DNA of 64,000 nucleotides, from assembly GCA_040766325.1 (NCBI GenBank), contig JAXGQR010000007.1, positions 1 to 64,000 on the forward strand, given 5' to 3'. Of this stretch, positions 42,988 to 51,446 are shown in pieces. How positions within the stretch are numbered: position 1 is the stretch's first letter; each line of letters begins with the position of its first letter. The stretch is from Dehalobacterium sp040766325 (lineage in GTDB: Bacteria; Bacillota; Dehalobacteriia; Dehalobacteriales; Dehalobacteriaceae). The notes beneath the pieces are model-generated. The model saw only the letters and a program-made list of their open reading frames with translations, had not been told where the DNA came from and ran no database searches. Made by a program: the position numbers and the translations under genes.

Positions 42988-42988
42988 A

Positions 42989-43017
42989 AAACTCCCGGAA
43001 ATTTCCGGGAGTTTTTT
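42989..43017 (+). terminator. terminator of tRNA-Leu
   Basis: AACTCCCGGAAA and TTTCCGGGAGTT pair, followed by TTTT, directly after the tRNA. Confidence 0.85.
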
Positions 43018-43164
43018 ACAAGCAAATACCGCACAAAAAGATTCACCCTCTGTTCCAATCATCCCTCCTAAATATCCCTCCAATTTACCATTGCCCCTTC
43101 TTTTCCTATTGATAATGTCCACTTTTTAAATATGATAAATAAAGGTTAAAACGGAGGAACGGAA

Positions 43165-44118
43165 ATGTCAGAACATGGCAACAGGAAACAGGCTGTGGCA
43201 AGGTTGCAGATTGTCTTTAGCATGATCACCTTTGGGTCCATAGGAGTATTCGTCAAGAACATTTCATTAATTCCTGCCGAAATAGCTTTATGGAGAGGCG
43301 TCATTGCATTTGCCGTACTGTTTATATTTTTGCTGGCAAGCGGAAAAATTGCGGAAATCATTAAACTTAAGCATAAATTGTGGAAATTGTTTCTCTCCGG
43401 AGTGGCAATGGGATTTAATTGGATTTTGCTTTTTCAAGCTTACAATTACACCAGTGTTGCCTTATCAACTCTAAGCTATTATTTTGCCCCTACTCTTGTA
43501 ATTATTGCTAGCTCCATACTGTTCAAAGAAAAACTAAATACTAAGCAGATTGTCTGTTTCTTATCATCTACTTTAGGACTGGTCCTGATTATTGGCGTAA
43601 GCGGTGGTGGCAGTAGCGATATGACGGGTATCTTATTTGGCCTTGGCGCAGCAACTTTATATGCCACGGTAATCTTATTCAATAAAGCCACAGGAGAAAT
43701 CGACGGTATCACCAGAACATGGCTCCAATTCGTTTCTGCTGTTATCGTATTATTGCCATACGTTTATTATACCGGTGGTTTCCACATCATGGAGCTTGAA
43801 AACATGGGCATCATCAATTTGTTAATTATAGGTATTATACATACCGGTATTATTTATTATATGTATTTTTCTTCCTTGGCCTATTTAAAAGGTCAACAAG
43901 TAGCAATTTTAAGTTATATTGATCCATTGGTGGCAGTATTGGCGTCAGTTTTCATTTTAGGGGAATTCATCACAGCATTACAGCTCCTGGGCGGGATAAT
44001 CATTCTTATTTTTGCCTTGCTAATGAAATTAAACTTAAGAGGTGACCAGGACGAAGCATATGGACGAGGCCGACTTTCACCCGTTAGAGCATGCGCGCAC
44101 CGGGAGCACATTAAATAA
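43165..44118 (+). CDS. EamA/DMT-family transporter
   Basis: 317 residues with about ten membrane helices in two EamA repeats (first about 10-145, IVFSMITFGSIGVFVKNISL to LGLVLIIGVSG; second about 155-290, GILFGLGAATLYATVILFNK to QLLGGIIILIFALLM). YTSVALSTLSYYFAPTLVII and YLKGQQVAILSYIDPLVAVL are the typical helix-3/helix-9 motifs. DMT proteins export or import metabolites; substrate unknown. ATG at 43165 with ACGGAGG upstream; a strong terminator follows. Confidence 0.9.
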   Translation: MSEHGNRKQAVARLQIVFSMITFGSIGVFVKNISLIPAEIALWRGVIAFAVLFIFLLASGKIAEIIKLKHKLWKLFLSGVAMGFNWILLFQAYNYTSVALSTLSYYFAPTLVIIASSILFKEKLNTKQIVCFLSSTLGLVLIIGVSGGGSSDMTGILFGLGAATLYATVILFNKATGEIDGITRTWLQFVSAVIVLLPYVYYTGGFHIMELENMGIINLLIIGIIHTGIIYYMYFSSLAYLKGQQVAILSYIDPLVAVLASVFILGEFITALQLLGGIIILIFALLMKLNLRGDQDEAYGRGRLSPVRACAHREHIK

Positions 44119-44170
44119 AACAGCCCCTAATCACACCATATAAAAACGGTGTGGTTAGGGGCTGTTTTAT
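44119..44170. terminator. bidirectional terminator between EamA and usp genes
   Basis: AAACAGCCCCTAATCACACC and GGTGTGGTTAGGGGCTGTTT pair around ATATAAAAAC; it serves both convergent genes. Confidence 0.9.
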
Positions 44171-44179
44171 GCGAGAAAA

Positions 44180-44629
44180 TTATCTTACGATAAAAACTGA
44201 ACAATGTGCATGGTTTACTACCTTGCTGCTCACACTGCCCATCACAAAACGGGTAATACCACTTAATCCCCGGCTCCCCATCACTATCACATCAGCATTT
44301 TGCTTTTCTGCTTCATGTAAAATAACTACAGCAGGATTGCCCGTCAAGAGCTTAGTTGTGCATGAAATATCAGTATCCTGAAATTTCGCCTTTCCTTGAT
44401 CCAAAATCATTTTTCCTTCCTCATTTAAAGCTTCTTCAGTTTTTTCTTGTAAATGAAAGCCCAAATCCGGATCCATATGGCCGGTAACATTAATTCTTTT
44501 ATCCAAGTTAGCAATCACATAAATAATTTCTACTTCTCCACCTTCAATTTGCGCAAGTCTTAAAGCGTAATCAACAGCCTTCATCCCATGGTCTGATCCA
44601 TCAATAGCCAGTAAAATTTTTTTTAGCAT
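44180..44629 (-). CDS. universal stress protein (UspA family)
   Basis: 149 residues. MLKKILLAIDGSDHGMKAVD YALRLA at the N-terminus and the ATP-binding GSRGLSGITRFVMGSVSSKV followed by HAHCSVFIVR at the C-terminus define an ATP-binding type Usp (G-2x-G-9x-G(S/T)). Usually binds ATP and aids survival in stress; exact function unknown. ATG at 44629 with GGAG upstream. Confidence 0.9.
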   Translation of the reverse strand: MLKKILLAIDGSDHGMKAVDYALRLAQIEGGEVEIIYVIANLDKRINVTGHMDPDLGFHLQEKTEEALNEEGKMILDQGKAKFQDTDISCTTKLLTGNPAVVILHEAEKQNADVIVMGSRGLSGITRFVMGSVSSKVVNHAHCSVFIVR

Positions 44630-44805
44630 CTTTCTCGCTCCTTTTACTTAAATTGACTTTACCTGAACCTGACTAGCTTATTACTTTTACAGAAAAGGTC
44701 TGATCCCTTATGTTCATAATTAAAGAATTGATATTGGAAAAAACTAGATGCACATGGTTCTTTATTTTATAACCCAATTTTAAAGCTGAGGCTTAAAAAA
44801 TGTCC

Positions 44806-44850
44806 ATCAGCCATTTAAAATCATGGCTGATGGGTTTTAAATTTATCCAA
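44806..44850 (-). terminator. terminator after the broken fchA copy
   Basis: CCATCAGCCAT and ATGGCTGATGG pair; on the minus strand the stem is followed by ACATTTTTT. Confidence 0.7.
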
Positions 44851-44892
44851 AAAGTTATGGCGGGCACTTGTAAATTCGGGATACATTCGTTA

Positions 44893-45515
44893 TCAAGCTA
44901 GGTTTTCAGATACGTACTTATAAATCTCGTCTTTAATTTTATTACCCTCTTGCAACATGAAGTTAACCTCATCCTCCTTGGAGCTCACATAATTTTCGTC
45001 TTTTATGGAGGGCAGGTTGATTCGTACATTCATGATGGCACCTTCGAGACCGGCCCAGGCCATTAAAGCTGCTACGCCGAAATCACTCATTGCGTTTTCA
45101 TTAAACTTTCCTTTCAGCTTTTCTGCCAATTGCAAAACCTCAAGACATTGTTCAGCAGTACCCATAGGAGATTTCACTGCTTCTTTGTATCCGGCCTGGA
45201 TTGCGCTTTTTCTAAGTTCAATTTCCTCATCATTGCCTTTGGGGAGCTTAAAAGCTGCCATAACGCTGAAAGGCTTCTGTGTCAGTATCAACTCGGACTA
45301 ACAACGCCGCAGATAGTTCCTTTACCTTACTTTGCGTGCTTGTCAGCAGCTCCTGGTATGGCTCTGAGCTTTTCTGCCTATACTCAGACTGCAGACCATC
45401 GAGATGAGTTCTCCTGCCAGAGAGCCGGAGAGTGCGGCGACACTGCCGCCGCCAGGTGCAGGAGCATCGGAACCAGGATTTGATTGAATTCTTCAAGAGA
45501 TTTCTTAATTAACAT
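44893..45515 (-). pseudogene. fchA: methenyl-THF cyclohydrolase/cyclodeaminase (FchA) copy with several frameshifts
   Basis: ATG at 45515 has AAAGGAG upstream and gives MLIKKSLEEFNQ. The next block (SDAPAPGGGSVAALSGSLAG then ELISMVCSLSIGR) lies in a second frame; SSEPYQELLTSTQSKVKEL to RYGSF in a third; and from FKLPKGNDEEIELRKSAIQA to KYVSENLA in a further frame ending at 44893. At least three frame changes within 200 codons make this a pseudogene. Intact FchA converts 5,10-methenyl-THF to 10-formyl-THF or deaminates formimino-THF. An apparently intact copy reaches the right edge beside folD. Confidence 0.85.
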
Positions 45516-45577
45516 AGAATTAACTCCTTTTCAATAATTGTTATATCGCCCTTACAGAAAGATCTGGAACCGGGCAG

Positions 45578-45844
45578 TCACATCGCCATCACCGAAAACG
45601 CAAGTCTTAGATTGTCTCCTGATTTAATAAGTTCGTAAGCTTTACCTGCCGCATCAAGCAAAGCTTCTTTCACCGCCTCCGGACGACCAAGTACCTCTGC
45701 CGGCAACCGATCGAAATCTGGATCCGGTTCATATCCAATTAACTTTACCCCTTCTCGACCTCTGAATTGGTCCATGATTGTTTCAATAACATCCTTATTA
45801 GTGCCATCACTGAAATTTGGATCTGTAAGAATAAAACCTGCCAT
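45578..45844 (-). pseudogene. ftcD: truncated glutamate formiminotransferase (FtcD N-terminal fragment)
   Basis: 88 codons. LTDPNFSDGTNKDVIETIMD, GVKLIGYEPDPDFDRLPAEV and LGRPEAVKEALLDAAGKAYE follow the start of formiminotransferase, then the frame stops where the KHxGEHPRMG block should begin, so about 200 residues are missing. It is followed after about 60 bp by the broken fchA and preceded by a sigma-54 promoter. The two would once have been a histidine/purine-type formimino-THF module. A very short functional homolog cannot be ruled out. Confidence 0.7.
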
Positions 45845-45882
45845 TATAACCCCTCCTAAATTTGTTTTATGACAATATATAG

Positions 45883-45898
45883 AGCAAGAACCTTGCCA
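45883..45898 (-). promoter_or_regulatory. sigma-54 promoter of the broken ftcD-fchA operon
   Basis: Minus strand TGGCAAGGTTCTTGCT: GG and GC are exactly 12 bp apart, as in the consensus TGGCACN5TTGCW. Start of transcription would be near 45871, about 27 bp upstream of the ftcD fragment. Confidence 0.8.
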
Positions 45899-46025
45899 AG
45901 TTATTATTTAATCTTTGGTGCATTGATAAGTAAGGGGTTTAGGCATTAATAGCTTTTAAGTCTAGAAAAACATTTTCTGGTACTGTAAAGCTAATTTTCA
46001 CTTAGATCGGTTTTTCTAATAAATT

Positions 46026-46068
46026 AAAGTGTAAAGCAATTTTTTAGAGAAAATCTGCTTTACACTTT
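46026..46068. promoter_or_regulatory. 13-bp perfect inverted repeat, candidate enhancer of the sigma-54 activator
   Basis: AAAGTGTAAAGCA (46026-46038) and TGCTTTACACTTT (46056-46068) are perfect inverted repeats separated by 17 bp, lying 130-185 bp upstream of the sigma-54 promoter, the usual place for activator binding sites. It could also act as a terminator for the regulator gene. Confidence 0.5.
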
Positions 46069-46168
46069 TTCCGACAAATTTATCTATCATTCATTAAAAT
46101 GTGAGCATTTCTTTTGATTTTTATCTCTTTTATCTGACAAAAAGTATTAAATAATAGTTTTAGATAAC

Positions 46169-47617
46169 TCAATTGAGCAGATTTTTGATTTTATAATGCA
46201 GGCTTTGTCTTGAAATCCCGAGATCTCTGGCAGCTCTTGTAACATTTCCTTTGTTTCTTTCAAGGCATTCTCTAACAACTCTTTTCTCTACTTCTAACAA
46301 GATACTATGCAAAGAATCGTAGGTTTTCAAATCTTCCATTTCTTTTTCTTTGCCGCCCAAAAGTTTTTCTTTAATGTAATCTGGGAAATGATTCAATTGT
46401 AAAATTTCTTCAGTGGGAGCGACAAAGTGCATCCCACATTCAATTAAATTTTCTAATTCCCGGACATTTCCCGGCCAGGAGTAATTATCAAATAAGGAAA
46501 GCAATTCATCTGAAATTTTACAAATAGCTGATCCAAAACTTTTATTAAACTTATTAATAAAACGCATAGAAAGGACTTTGCAATCTCCCTCTCTTGCTCG
46601 TAATGGAGGAATATTGACAATAATTGTTGCCAATCTAAAAAAAAGATCAGTACGCATCACACCCTCGTTAATGATGGCATTTTGATCCATACCTGAGGCA
46701 CTGATAATTCTGCAATTTGTTGGAATTTGAACCTTACTCCCGAGCCGTCGGACTTTTTTATCTTGAATCACTCTCAGAAGCTTGGCCTGGAGGTCCTTAT
46801 GCATCGAGTTTATTTCATCCAAAAAAATTGTCCCGTTTTCCGCTTGCTCAAATAATCCGGGAAGATCCATAGCTCCTGTAAACGCGCCTTTAACTGTACC
46901 AAAAAGTATACTTTCGAGTAAGCTTTCCGGAATTGCGGCGCAATTTATCGGCACAAAAGGCCCTTCAGAAAATAAACTTGCATTGTGGATTCCATGGGCA
47001 AAAAGTTCTTTCCCGGTACCTGTTTCCCCAACAATTAAGACTGATGAATTGTGACTTGCTATTTTTCTAGCAAAAGAAACTGCTTCACTAATTTGCTTGC
47101 TTGTACCGATAATATCTTCCAGATAATAATTAGATTTCCTACAGGTGTCTTCTTCTTTGCCATTTTTCAGCTGTTTATGTTTTTCTAATGTCATTTTTAA
47201 GAAATGGCTTATCTGATCCAAACTCTGTCCAATTGTATAGACCGAGTCAATTTTCCCTTCATGAAAAAATGGGTACGAGCTGTAAATCATATTAGCTTTT
47301 CGCCCACTAGGTAAATCATATTCATAAAACTCCTCCAGGATTGGTTTTTTTGTTTTTCTAATTTTAACAGTAACATCATCTGCCCATCGATAGTTGGGAT
47401 AAACGTCCCTTTCAATTTTACCTAAAGCATCTTTCTTTTTTATTCCTTCTACACGTTCCGCCTCTCGATTATAAAGAATTAAGCGGTCAGATTCATTAAC
47501 GGCAAATACCATTTGATGACTATTATCAATAATCTGTTTTAGCAATTGGTTTTCTTTCTTAAGTTTGTTATTCTCCTCAAAAAGTGAGTCCACGTCGGAA
47601 TTATTGTTTTTTTTCAT
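46169..47617 (-). CDS. sigma-54-dependent transcriptional activator (PAS-AAA-Fis)
   Basis: 482 residues. PAS domain about 22-140 (IIDNSHQMVFAVNESDRLIL). AAA+ domain about 165-395 with Walker A VGETGTGKE, the sigma-54 contact loop GAFTGA, Walker B GTIFLDEI and the arginine-finger region. Fis-type HTH at the end (RNKGNVTRAARDLGISRQSL). It activates sigma-54 promoters when the PAS ligand is sensed. Just downstream lie a candidate enhancer, a canonical sigma-54 promoter and the broken ftcD-fchA genes, so that operon is its evident target. ATG at 47617 with GGAGG upstream. Confidence 0.95.
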   Translation of the reverse strand: MKKNNNSDVDSLFEENNKLKKENQLLKQIIDNSHQMVFAVNESDRLILYNREAERVEGIKKKDALGKIERDVYPNYRWADDVTVKIRKTKKPILEEFYEYDLPSGRKANMIYSSYPFFHEGKIDSVYTIGQSLDQISHFLKMTLEKHKQLKNGKEEDTCRKSNYYLEDIIGTSKQISEAVSFARKIASHNSSVLIVGETGTGKELFAHGIHNASLFSEGPFVPINCAAIPESLLESILFGTVKGAFTGAMDLPGLFEQAENGTIFLDEINSMHKDLQAKLLRVIQDKKVRRLGSKVQIPTNCRIISASGMDQNAIINEGVMRTDLFFRLATIIVNIPPLRAREGDCKVLSMRFINKFNKSFGSAICKISDELLSLFDNYSWPGNVRELENLIECGMHFVAPTEEILQLNHFPDYIKEKLLGGKEKEMEDLKTYDSLHSILLEVEKRVVRECLERNKGNVTRAARDLGISRQSLHYKIKNLLN

Positions 47618-47828
47618 ATCAAGCCACCTCCTTTAATTTTATGAGCATCACTATTTTGTCGAGAAGGTATATTTACCTTTAACTTAGGCAAAAGTTGATG
47701 ACATTGTTCTCAGCCCCTCAAATATGGTTTTAATAATATTGCAATATCGCTCCCTATGTTCATTTAATTCTCATTTCATCGCTGATAATCCTTCAAAAAA
47801 ATTATTAGTTCCCATAAAATGACCTGAA

Positions 47829-47896
47829 AGAAAAAAATCCCTTGGTCATTTAGGTGTCCAAAGCTGCAGCTTATAGACCCTTAAATAACCAAGGGA
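47829..47896 (-). terminator. terminator of the grd operon
   Basis: TCCCTTGGTCATTTAGG (from 47838) pairs with the segment ending AACCAAGGGA at 47896; on the minus strand the stem ends in TTTTTTTC. No gene is seen between 47618 and 47916. Confidence 0.8.
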
Positions 47897-47916
47897 GAAT
47901 ACATGCCCACATATTA

Positions 47917-49224
47917 TTAATCAAACACAGTCTGCTCGTCTACTGCTACCGTTAAAGCATTAAGGGCTTTTTCCACCAGTTTTCTTCTCAGGGACTTTTC
48001 ATCCTCCGGTTCTAACTGAGGATTGCCTAAAGGATGAGGAATAGCTACCGTAGGTACGATACGGTTAGCTCCTACCGTGAGAGAAATCGGTACCACGGTA
48101 CACATGTGCACCACCGGCAGGCCTGTGCTTTCGATTTCTTTTACCATCGTTGCTCCGCAACGTGTACAAGTGCCTCAGGTGGAGGTCAGAATAACGCCAT
48201 CTACGCCGGCTTCTTGCAAATCCTGGGCAATAGCGGCGGCAAATTCCTTGGAATTGGCCACCGAGGTCCCGTTGCCCACGGTGCTGTACCAATATTCATG
48301 AAGCTTGCCGATTTTTCCTTGGGCTTCAATTTCTTTCAACACATCTACCGGCAGCACCCGATCCCCATCAATATTAGCACAGACCGGATCATAGCCGCCA
48401 TGAGCCGTTTCGCTGTTGTCCCGGTTCAAATCGTCAATACCTGCCAGACTGTATTTCCCGTATTTTGACGCGCTGGAGGACTCAATGCGATCCGGATTAC
48501 CTTTAGGGACAATTCCTCCGGTGGTAACCAAAGCGATCGTCGCCTGAGTCAGATCTTTAATCGGTGCCCCGGGAGCGACCCGATCAAACACCGGCATAGG
48601 ATACTCTGTTTCAAAGCTTGCGCCTTGAAGCTTTTGCACCAGCATCTCCACGGCTCTTTTGGCACCCCGCTCCTGGGCAAAAAGGTTGACCCTGATCCCC
48701 CGGGGAATATAGCCTTCTTCCGCGGGTCCCCCTACAACCTCGCCTTTACCCAGCTTTAAGGCTAGTTTTGCCATGGGGGCGACCGCTTTTCTCATGCCTG
48801 CCGCCGAATTTCCCGTTTCGACAATATAGGTATATTTTTTATAGAGATCTACCCCGGGGTTTTCCGGGTACATACCGGTAACCACGGGAATATTCAACTC
48901 TTCCGAAACTACTTTGGCAACTGCGCCGCAGGCCACTCCGTAACGCCCGGCATTAAAGGCCGGTCCGGCAATGACCACATCTGGGCGATACTCTCTGATC
49001 ATGGCCAGAACATCGGCGCTAACCTGATCGATGTTTTCATTAAAATATGAATCACCGCAAATTACGGTGGCAACAATCTCCCCTTCGTCCCCCATAGCAG
49101 CATTTAAAGCCAAACCGGGACCTACGGCACCTTCCCGAAGTTCCGGAGGAACATCGGCCTTTTCTTCACCGCCAATCTGTCCGAAGAATTGGTTTAGATA
49201 ATGGACAACCTTGATCTTGCTCAT
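47917..49224 (-). CDS. grdB: glycine/sarcosine/betaine reductase component B, selenoprotein
   Basis: 435 residues including selenocysteine, from ATG at 49224 (AAGGAGG upstream; a longer frame starts 6 codons earlier). The UGA at 48175-48177 is residue 350; the frame continues through GTCTRCGATMVKEIESTGLP to the family C-terminus VPTVAIPHPLGNP and ends at 47917. Position 350 and the U-x-x-C context match known GrdB-type selenoproteins, where Sec activates the substrate amine. MSKIKVVHYLNQFFGQIGGE and GDSYFNENIDQV are family marks. Which substrate (glycine, sarcosine, betaine) is used cannot be read from the sequence. Last gene of the grdX-grdE-grdB run. Confidence 0.95.
48148..48162 (-). promoter_or_regulatory. 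candidate bacterial SECIS hairpin in grdB
   Basis: Starting 12 nt after the UGA, CGTTGC-GGA-GCAACG forms a 6-bp stem with a 3-base loop, at the distance where SelB-binding hairpins lie. Bacterial SECIS sequences vary, so the call rests on position and stem. Confidence 0.6.
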
Positions 49225-49256
49225 CTTTTTCCTCCTTCTCATTGGTGGATTTTTTA

Positions 49257-50543
49257 TTAGAATCCGCGGGCGGTCAATTTACCAAAGCCCAATTCATTGG
49301 TAGCTCCCGTAATCACCTGGATTTCCGCTGTAATGCTTCCGTCCTCCTTTAAGCTGCCGGCGGCACCTCCGGCGATCATATCTGCCACTTCCGGATAGCC
49401 AAGCACCTTTTCCATAGGAGGCAGAGTCACTACCTGATTGGCGTTACCTGTGGATACAAAAGCATTGCCCAAGGGCGTGGCATCGGCTAAGGATTGAGAT
49501 GCTCCGTCTTGCCCTGCATATTCATCGGCAATCAGCACCGTCTTAATCCCCTTCTTTTCCAGCTTGGCACAGTTCATCACCAGGTCGGCATCAGGGTTAC
49601 CAAAACCCTCTTCCGAGACAATGGCGGCATCGGCACCAAGAAATTCCACCAGCTTGGCGGTGTAATTTGACGAGCGTTCTTTATCCGCCAAGGTAACATT
49701 TTCATTGGTCACCACAACACCGATAAAATTAAGATCCTTGCCGTGGCGTTCATAGAGTTCATGGATAATGGGGCTGTTTTGATGGACATAGGTGGGATTC
49801 TTGTCGCAGGCAGAGACACAGTTACCGCTCACAATAGCCCCGTCCATCACCTCCGTCGGATAGATAAAGGTGGGGAGGATTTGTTTCACATCTACTCCAT
49901 AAAGATATGTATCATGGAGTAACCCTTGACTCTGGAGCATATAAACATACACCACCTTAGGCAGATCAGGGTACTCCTTAACTTGTTCCACTAAAGGTTT
50001 CGTTTCAAAAACTTGGACTTCATCCGGCGTGGCCTCGCGTCCCGCTTCCCCCAGATAAGCTGCGGCACGGAATCCCGCCATTCTGACCACCAGTTCATGT
50101 TCGTGCTGGCTTAAACCGGCCACAGGTTCTACCTTTACCACGATGTTTTGGGTGGTGGAAAAGGGCGTGTACTGGGCACCGATGCCGGACATATCAATAA
50201 TGCCCTCCTGAAAACCGACAATTCGTCCTGTGGTCACCACAGCGGCTCCTTTTAAAACATGGGTCTTGCCTGCGCCCACTGTGTCCACAGAGCTGATAAA
50301 TCCCGGCAGGATACCCCCTTGGCCTGCGATTTTTACCCGGGGTTCAATCACATCTTTTACCGGGATAATCCTGGTTTTCTCTCCCGGCTTGGCCAAATCC
50401 ACCTCTACCGAACTAATACGTTCATCATCTTTGGCAACTGTGATTAGTTCATCCTTATTGACAAAAAGAGTATGATTGGTGACCTCGGTCTGATCACCGA
50501 ATTGGACATCGGTAATAAAAATATTTCCCAATTCTAAACGCAC
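49257..50543 (-). CDS. grdE: glycine/sarcosine/betaine reductase proprotein, component B subunits alpha/beta
   Basis: 428 residues, GTG start at 50543 with AGGAGG upstream. GrdE-type proproteins are cut before a Cys that becomes a pyruvoyl group; the site here is SGN-Cys242 (GAIVSGNCVSACDKNPTY). MRLELGNIFITDVQFGDQTE starts the alpha part, and VVVTNENVTLADKERSSNYT lies in the beta part. With GrdB it forms the substrate-binding component that feeds the selenoprotein A/C acetyl-phosphate route. It precedes grdB by 32 bp. grdA, grdC, grdD and thioredoxin genes are not in the window. Confidence 0.95.
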   Translation of the reverse strand: MRLELGNIFITDVQFGDQTEVTNHTLFVNKDELITVAKDDERISSVEVDLAKPGEKTRIIPVKDVIEPRVKIAGQGGILPGFISSVDTVGAGKTHVLKGAAVVTTGRIVGFQEGIIDMSGIGAQYTPFSTTQNIVVKVEPVAGLSQHEHELVVRMAGFRAAAYLGEAGREATPDEVQVFETKPLVEQVKEYPDLPKVVYVYMLQSQGLLHDTYLYGVDVKQILPTFIYPTEVMDGAIVSGNCVSACDKNPTYVHQNSPIIHELYERHGKDLNFIGVVVTNENVTLADKERSSNYTAKLVEFLGADAAIVSEEGFGNPDADLVMNCAKLEKKGIKTVLIADEYAGQDGASQSLADATPLGNAFVSTGNANQVVTLPPMEKVLGYPEVADMIAGGAAGSLKEDGSITAEIQVITGATNELGFGKLTARGF

Positions 50544-50617
50544 AGTCTTAACCTCCTATGTAATATTTTAACTCATGACCAGGGATCAGATCCAAGTAAC
50601 ATAATTTGCGCTGGGCA

Positions 50618-51004
50618 TTATTTGATTAAAATCATGTCCTGGGGCAAAGCATCAAGGGCTGATTTTAACAAGGTGCAATCAACCAAGGCAAAATCCTCTC
50701 TGATCCGGTCACTCCAATTTTTTTCTAAAGCCGTCCTTTCATTTAGTATTTCCATTGCCGTCTCAATCATTCTTAATGATGGCAAATCCACAGAGCCCTC
50801 ACGCCCCGTAAGGATCAAAGATTTAAAAGGGGCTTCATTAAGCTTGATATTTCCGGACATGGGATGATTCAGGAGCTTGCTGCCCCGGTGAATAAGGTTT
50901 CTGGCGGCAAGAAATACCTCCTGCAAAGAGCCCTCTACTTTTCGGGTTTTCGGAAAATTACGCCAAACAGCGGGATTATTGCTGATAATAAAAGCTTTTT
51001 CCAT
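50618..51004 (-). CDS. grdX: GrdX protein
   Basis: 128 residues. MEKAFIISNNPAVWRNFPKT and the following blocks (LEVFLAARNLIHRGSKLLN-like, LNHPMSGNIKLNEAPFKSLI) match GrdX, a small protein of unknown function found at the head of glycine/betaine reductase operons. ATG at 51004; weak AGGTGAT upstream. It lies 75 bp before grdE and about 100 bp after a good promoter. Confidence 0.9.
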   Translation of the reverse strand: MEKAFIISNNPAVWRNFPKTRKVEGSLQEVFLAARNLIHRGSKLLNHPMSGNIKLNEAPFKSLILTGREGSVDLPSLRMIETAMEILNERTALEKNWSDRIREDFALVDCTLLKSALDALPQDMILIK

Positions 51005-51106
51005 GCGATCACCTAAAACATCATTGTTCCTTTATGTCTTTTTAACTTGGTTTTTTATCCCTTTTTTGTCTATTTGTCTGAAAACTTGAATGTTTTTTAT
51101 TTCACT

Positions 51107-51135
51107 ACTATAATCTATCTTTATAGGAAATTCAA
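51107..51135 (-). promoter_or_regulatory. promoter of the grdX-grdE-grdB operon
   Basis: Minus strand TTGAAT (51130-51135), 17-bp spacer, TATAGT (51107-51112). The leader is about 95 nt. No sigma-54 site was seen here. Confidence 0.6.
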
Positions 51136-51233
51136 GGGTATTAAAGATTTTTGTTAAATCTCCGATATTATTCCATTTCTTACATGTCATGAAATCAAGA
51201 TAAAAAGAAATAATATCAGTGAGGTGATATCAA

Positions 51234-51380
51234 ATGGCCAAAAAATCAAAACGCAGTGAAAGTAAGATGAAATCTGCTCTCTCCTCTCGTAGCAAAAGCC
51301 AAAAAGAATCCTCTCCGTTGAGTATGGAGCAATCCTTTCACGAGGTGCAAACCTCGGGAAGTGATCGAGAGAATTCTTAA
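51234..51380 (+). CDS. hypothetical 48-residue basic Ser-rich protein
   Basis: A short frame from ATG at 51234 with GAGGTG 7 bp upstream to TAA at 51380, followed within 20 bp by a strong terminator. MAKKSKRSESKMKSALSSRS is very basic, the end (SFHEVQTSGSDRENS) acidic. The RBS-frame-terminator layout makes a real gene likely. I do not recognise the family; small basic proteins of this size occur among spore proteins, but nothing here proves that. Confidence 0.6.
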   Translation: MAKKSKRSESKMKSALSSRSKSQKESSPLSMEQSFHEVQTSGSDRENS

Positions 51381-51396
51381 ACTCCCTTTAGGCCAT

Positions 51397-51426
51397 AAAA
51401 AATCCGCTAATTTAGCGGATTTTTTA
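51397..51426. terminator. bidirectional terminator
   Basis: AAAAATCCGCTAA and TTAGCGGATTTTT form a perfect stem between the small plus-strand gene and the htrA gene end. Confidence 0.9.
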
Positions 51427-51446
51427 TTACAAACTATTGTCTATTG

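Noticed and set aside
48175..48177. UGA in grdB as a frameshift or premature stop
   Set aside because: The frame goes on with the family C-terminus, the position equals the known selenocysteine of GrdB-type proteins, and a hairpin follows at the right distance.
51005..51233. Sigma-54 promoter for the grd operon
   Set aside because: No GG-N10-GC pattern with the right context was found upstream of grdX; a sigma-A type promoter fits instead.
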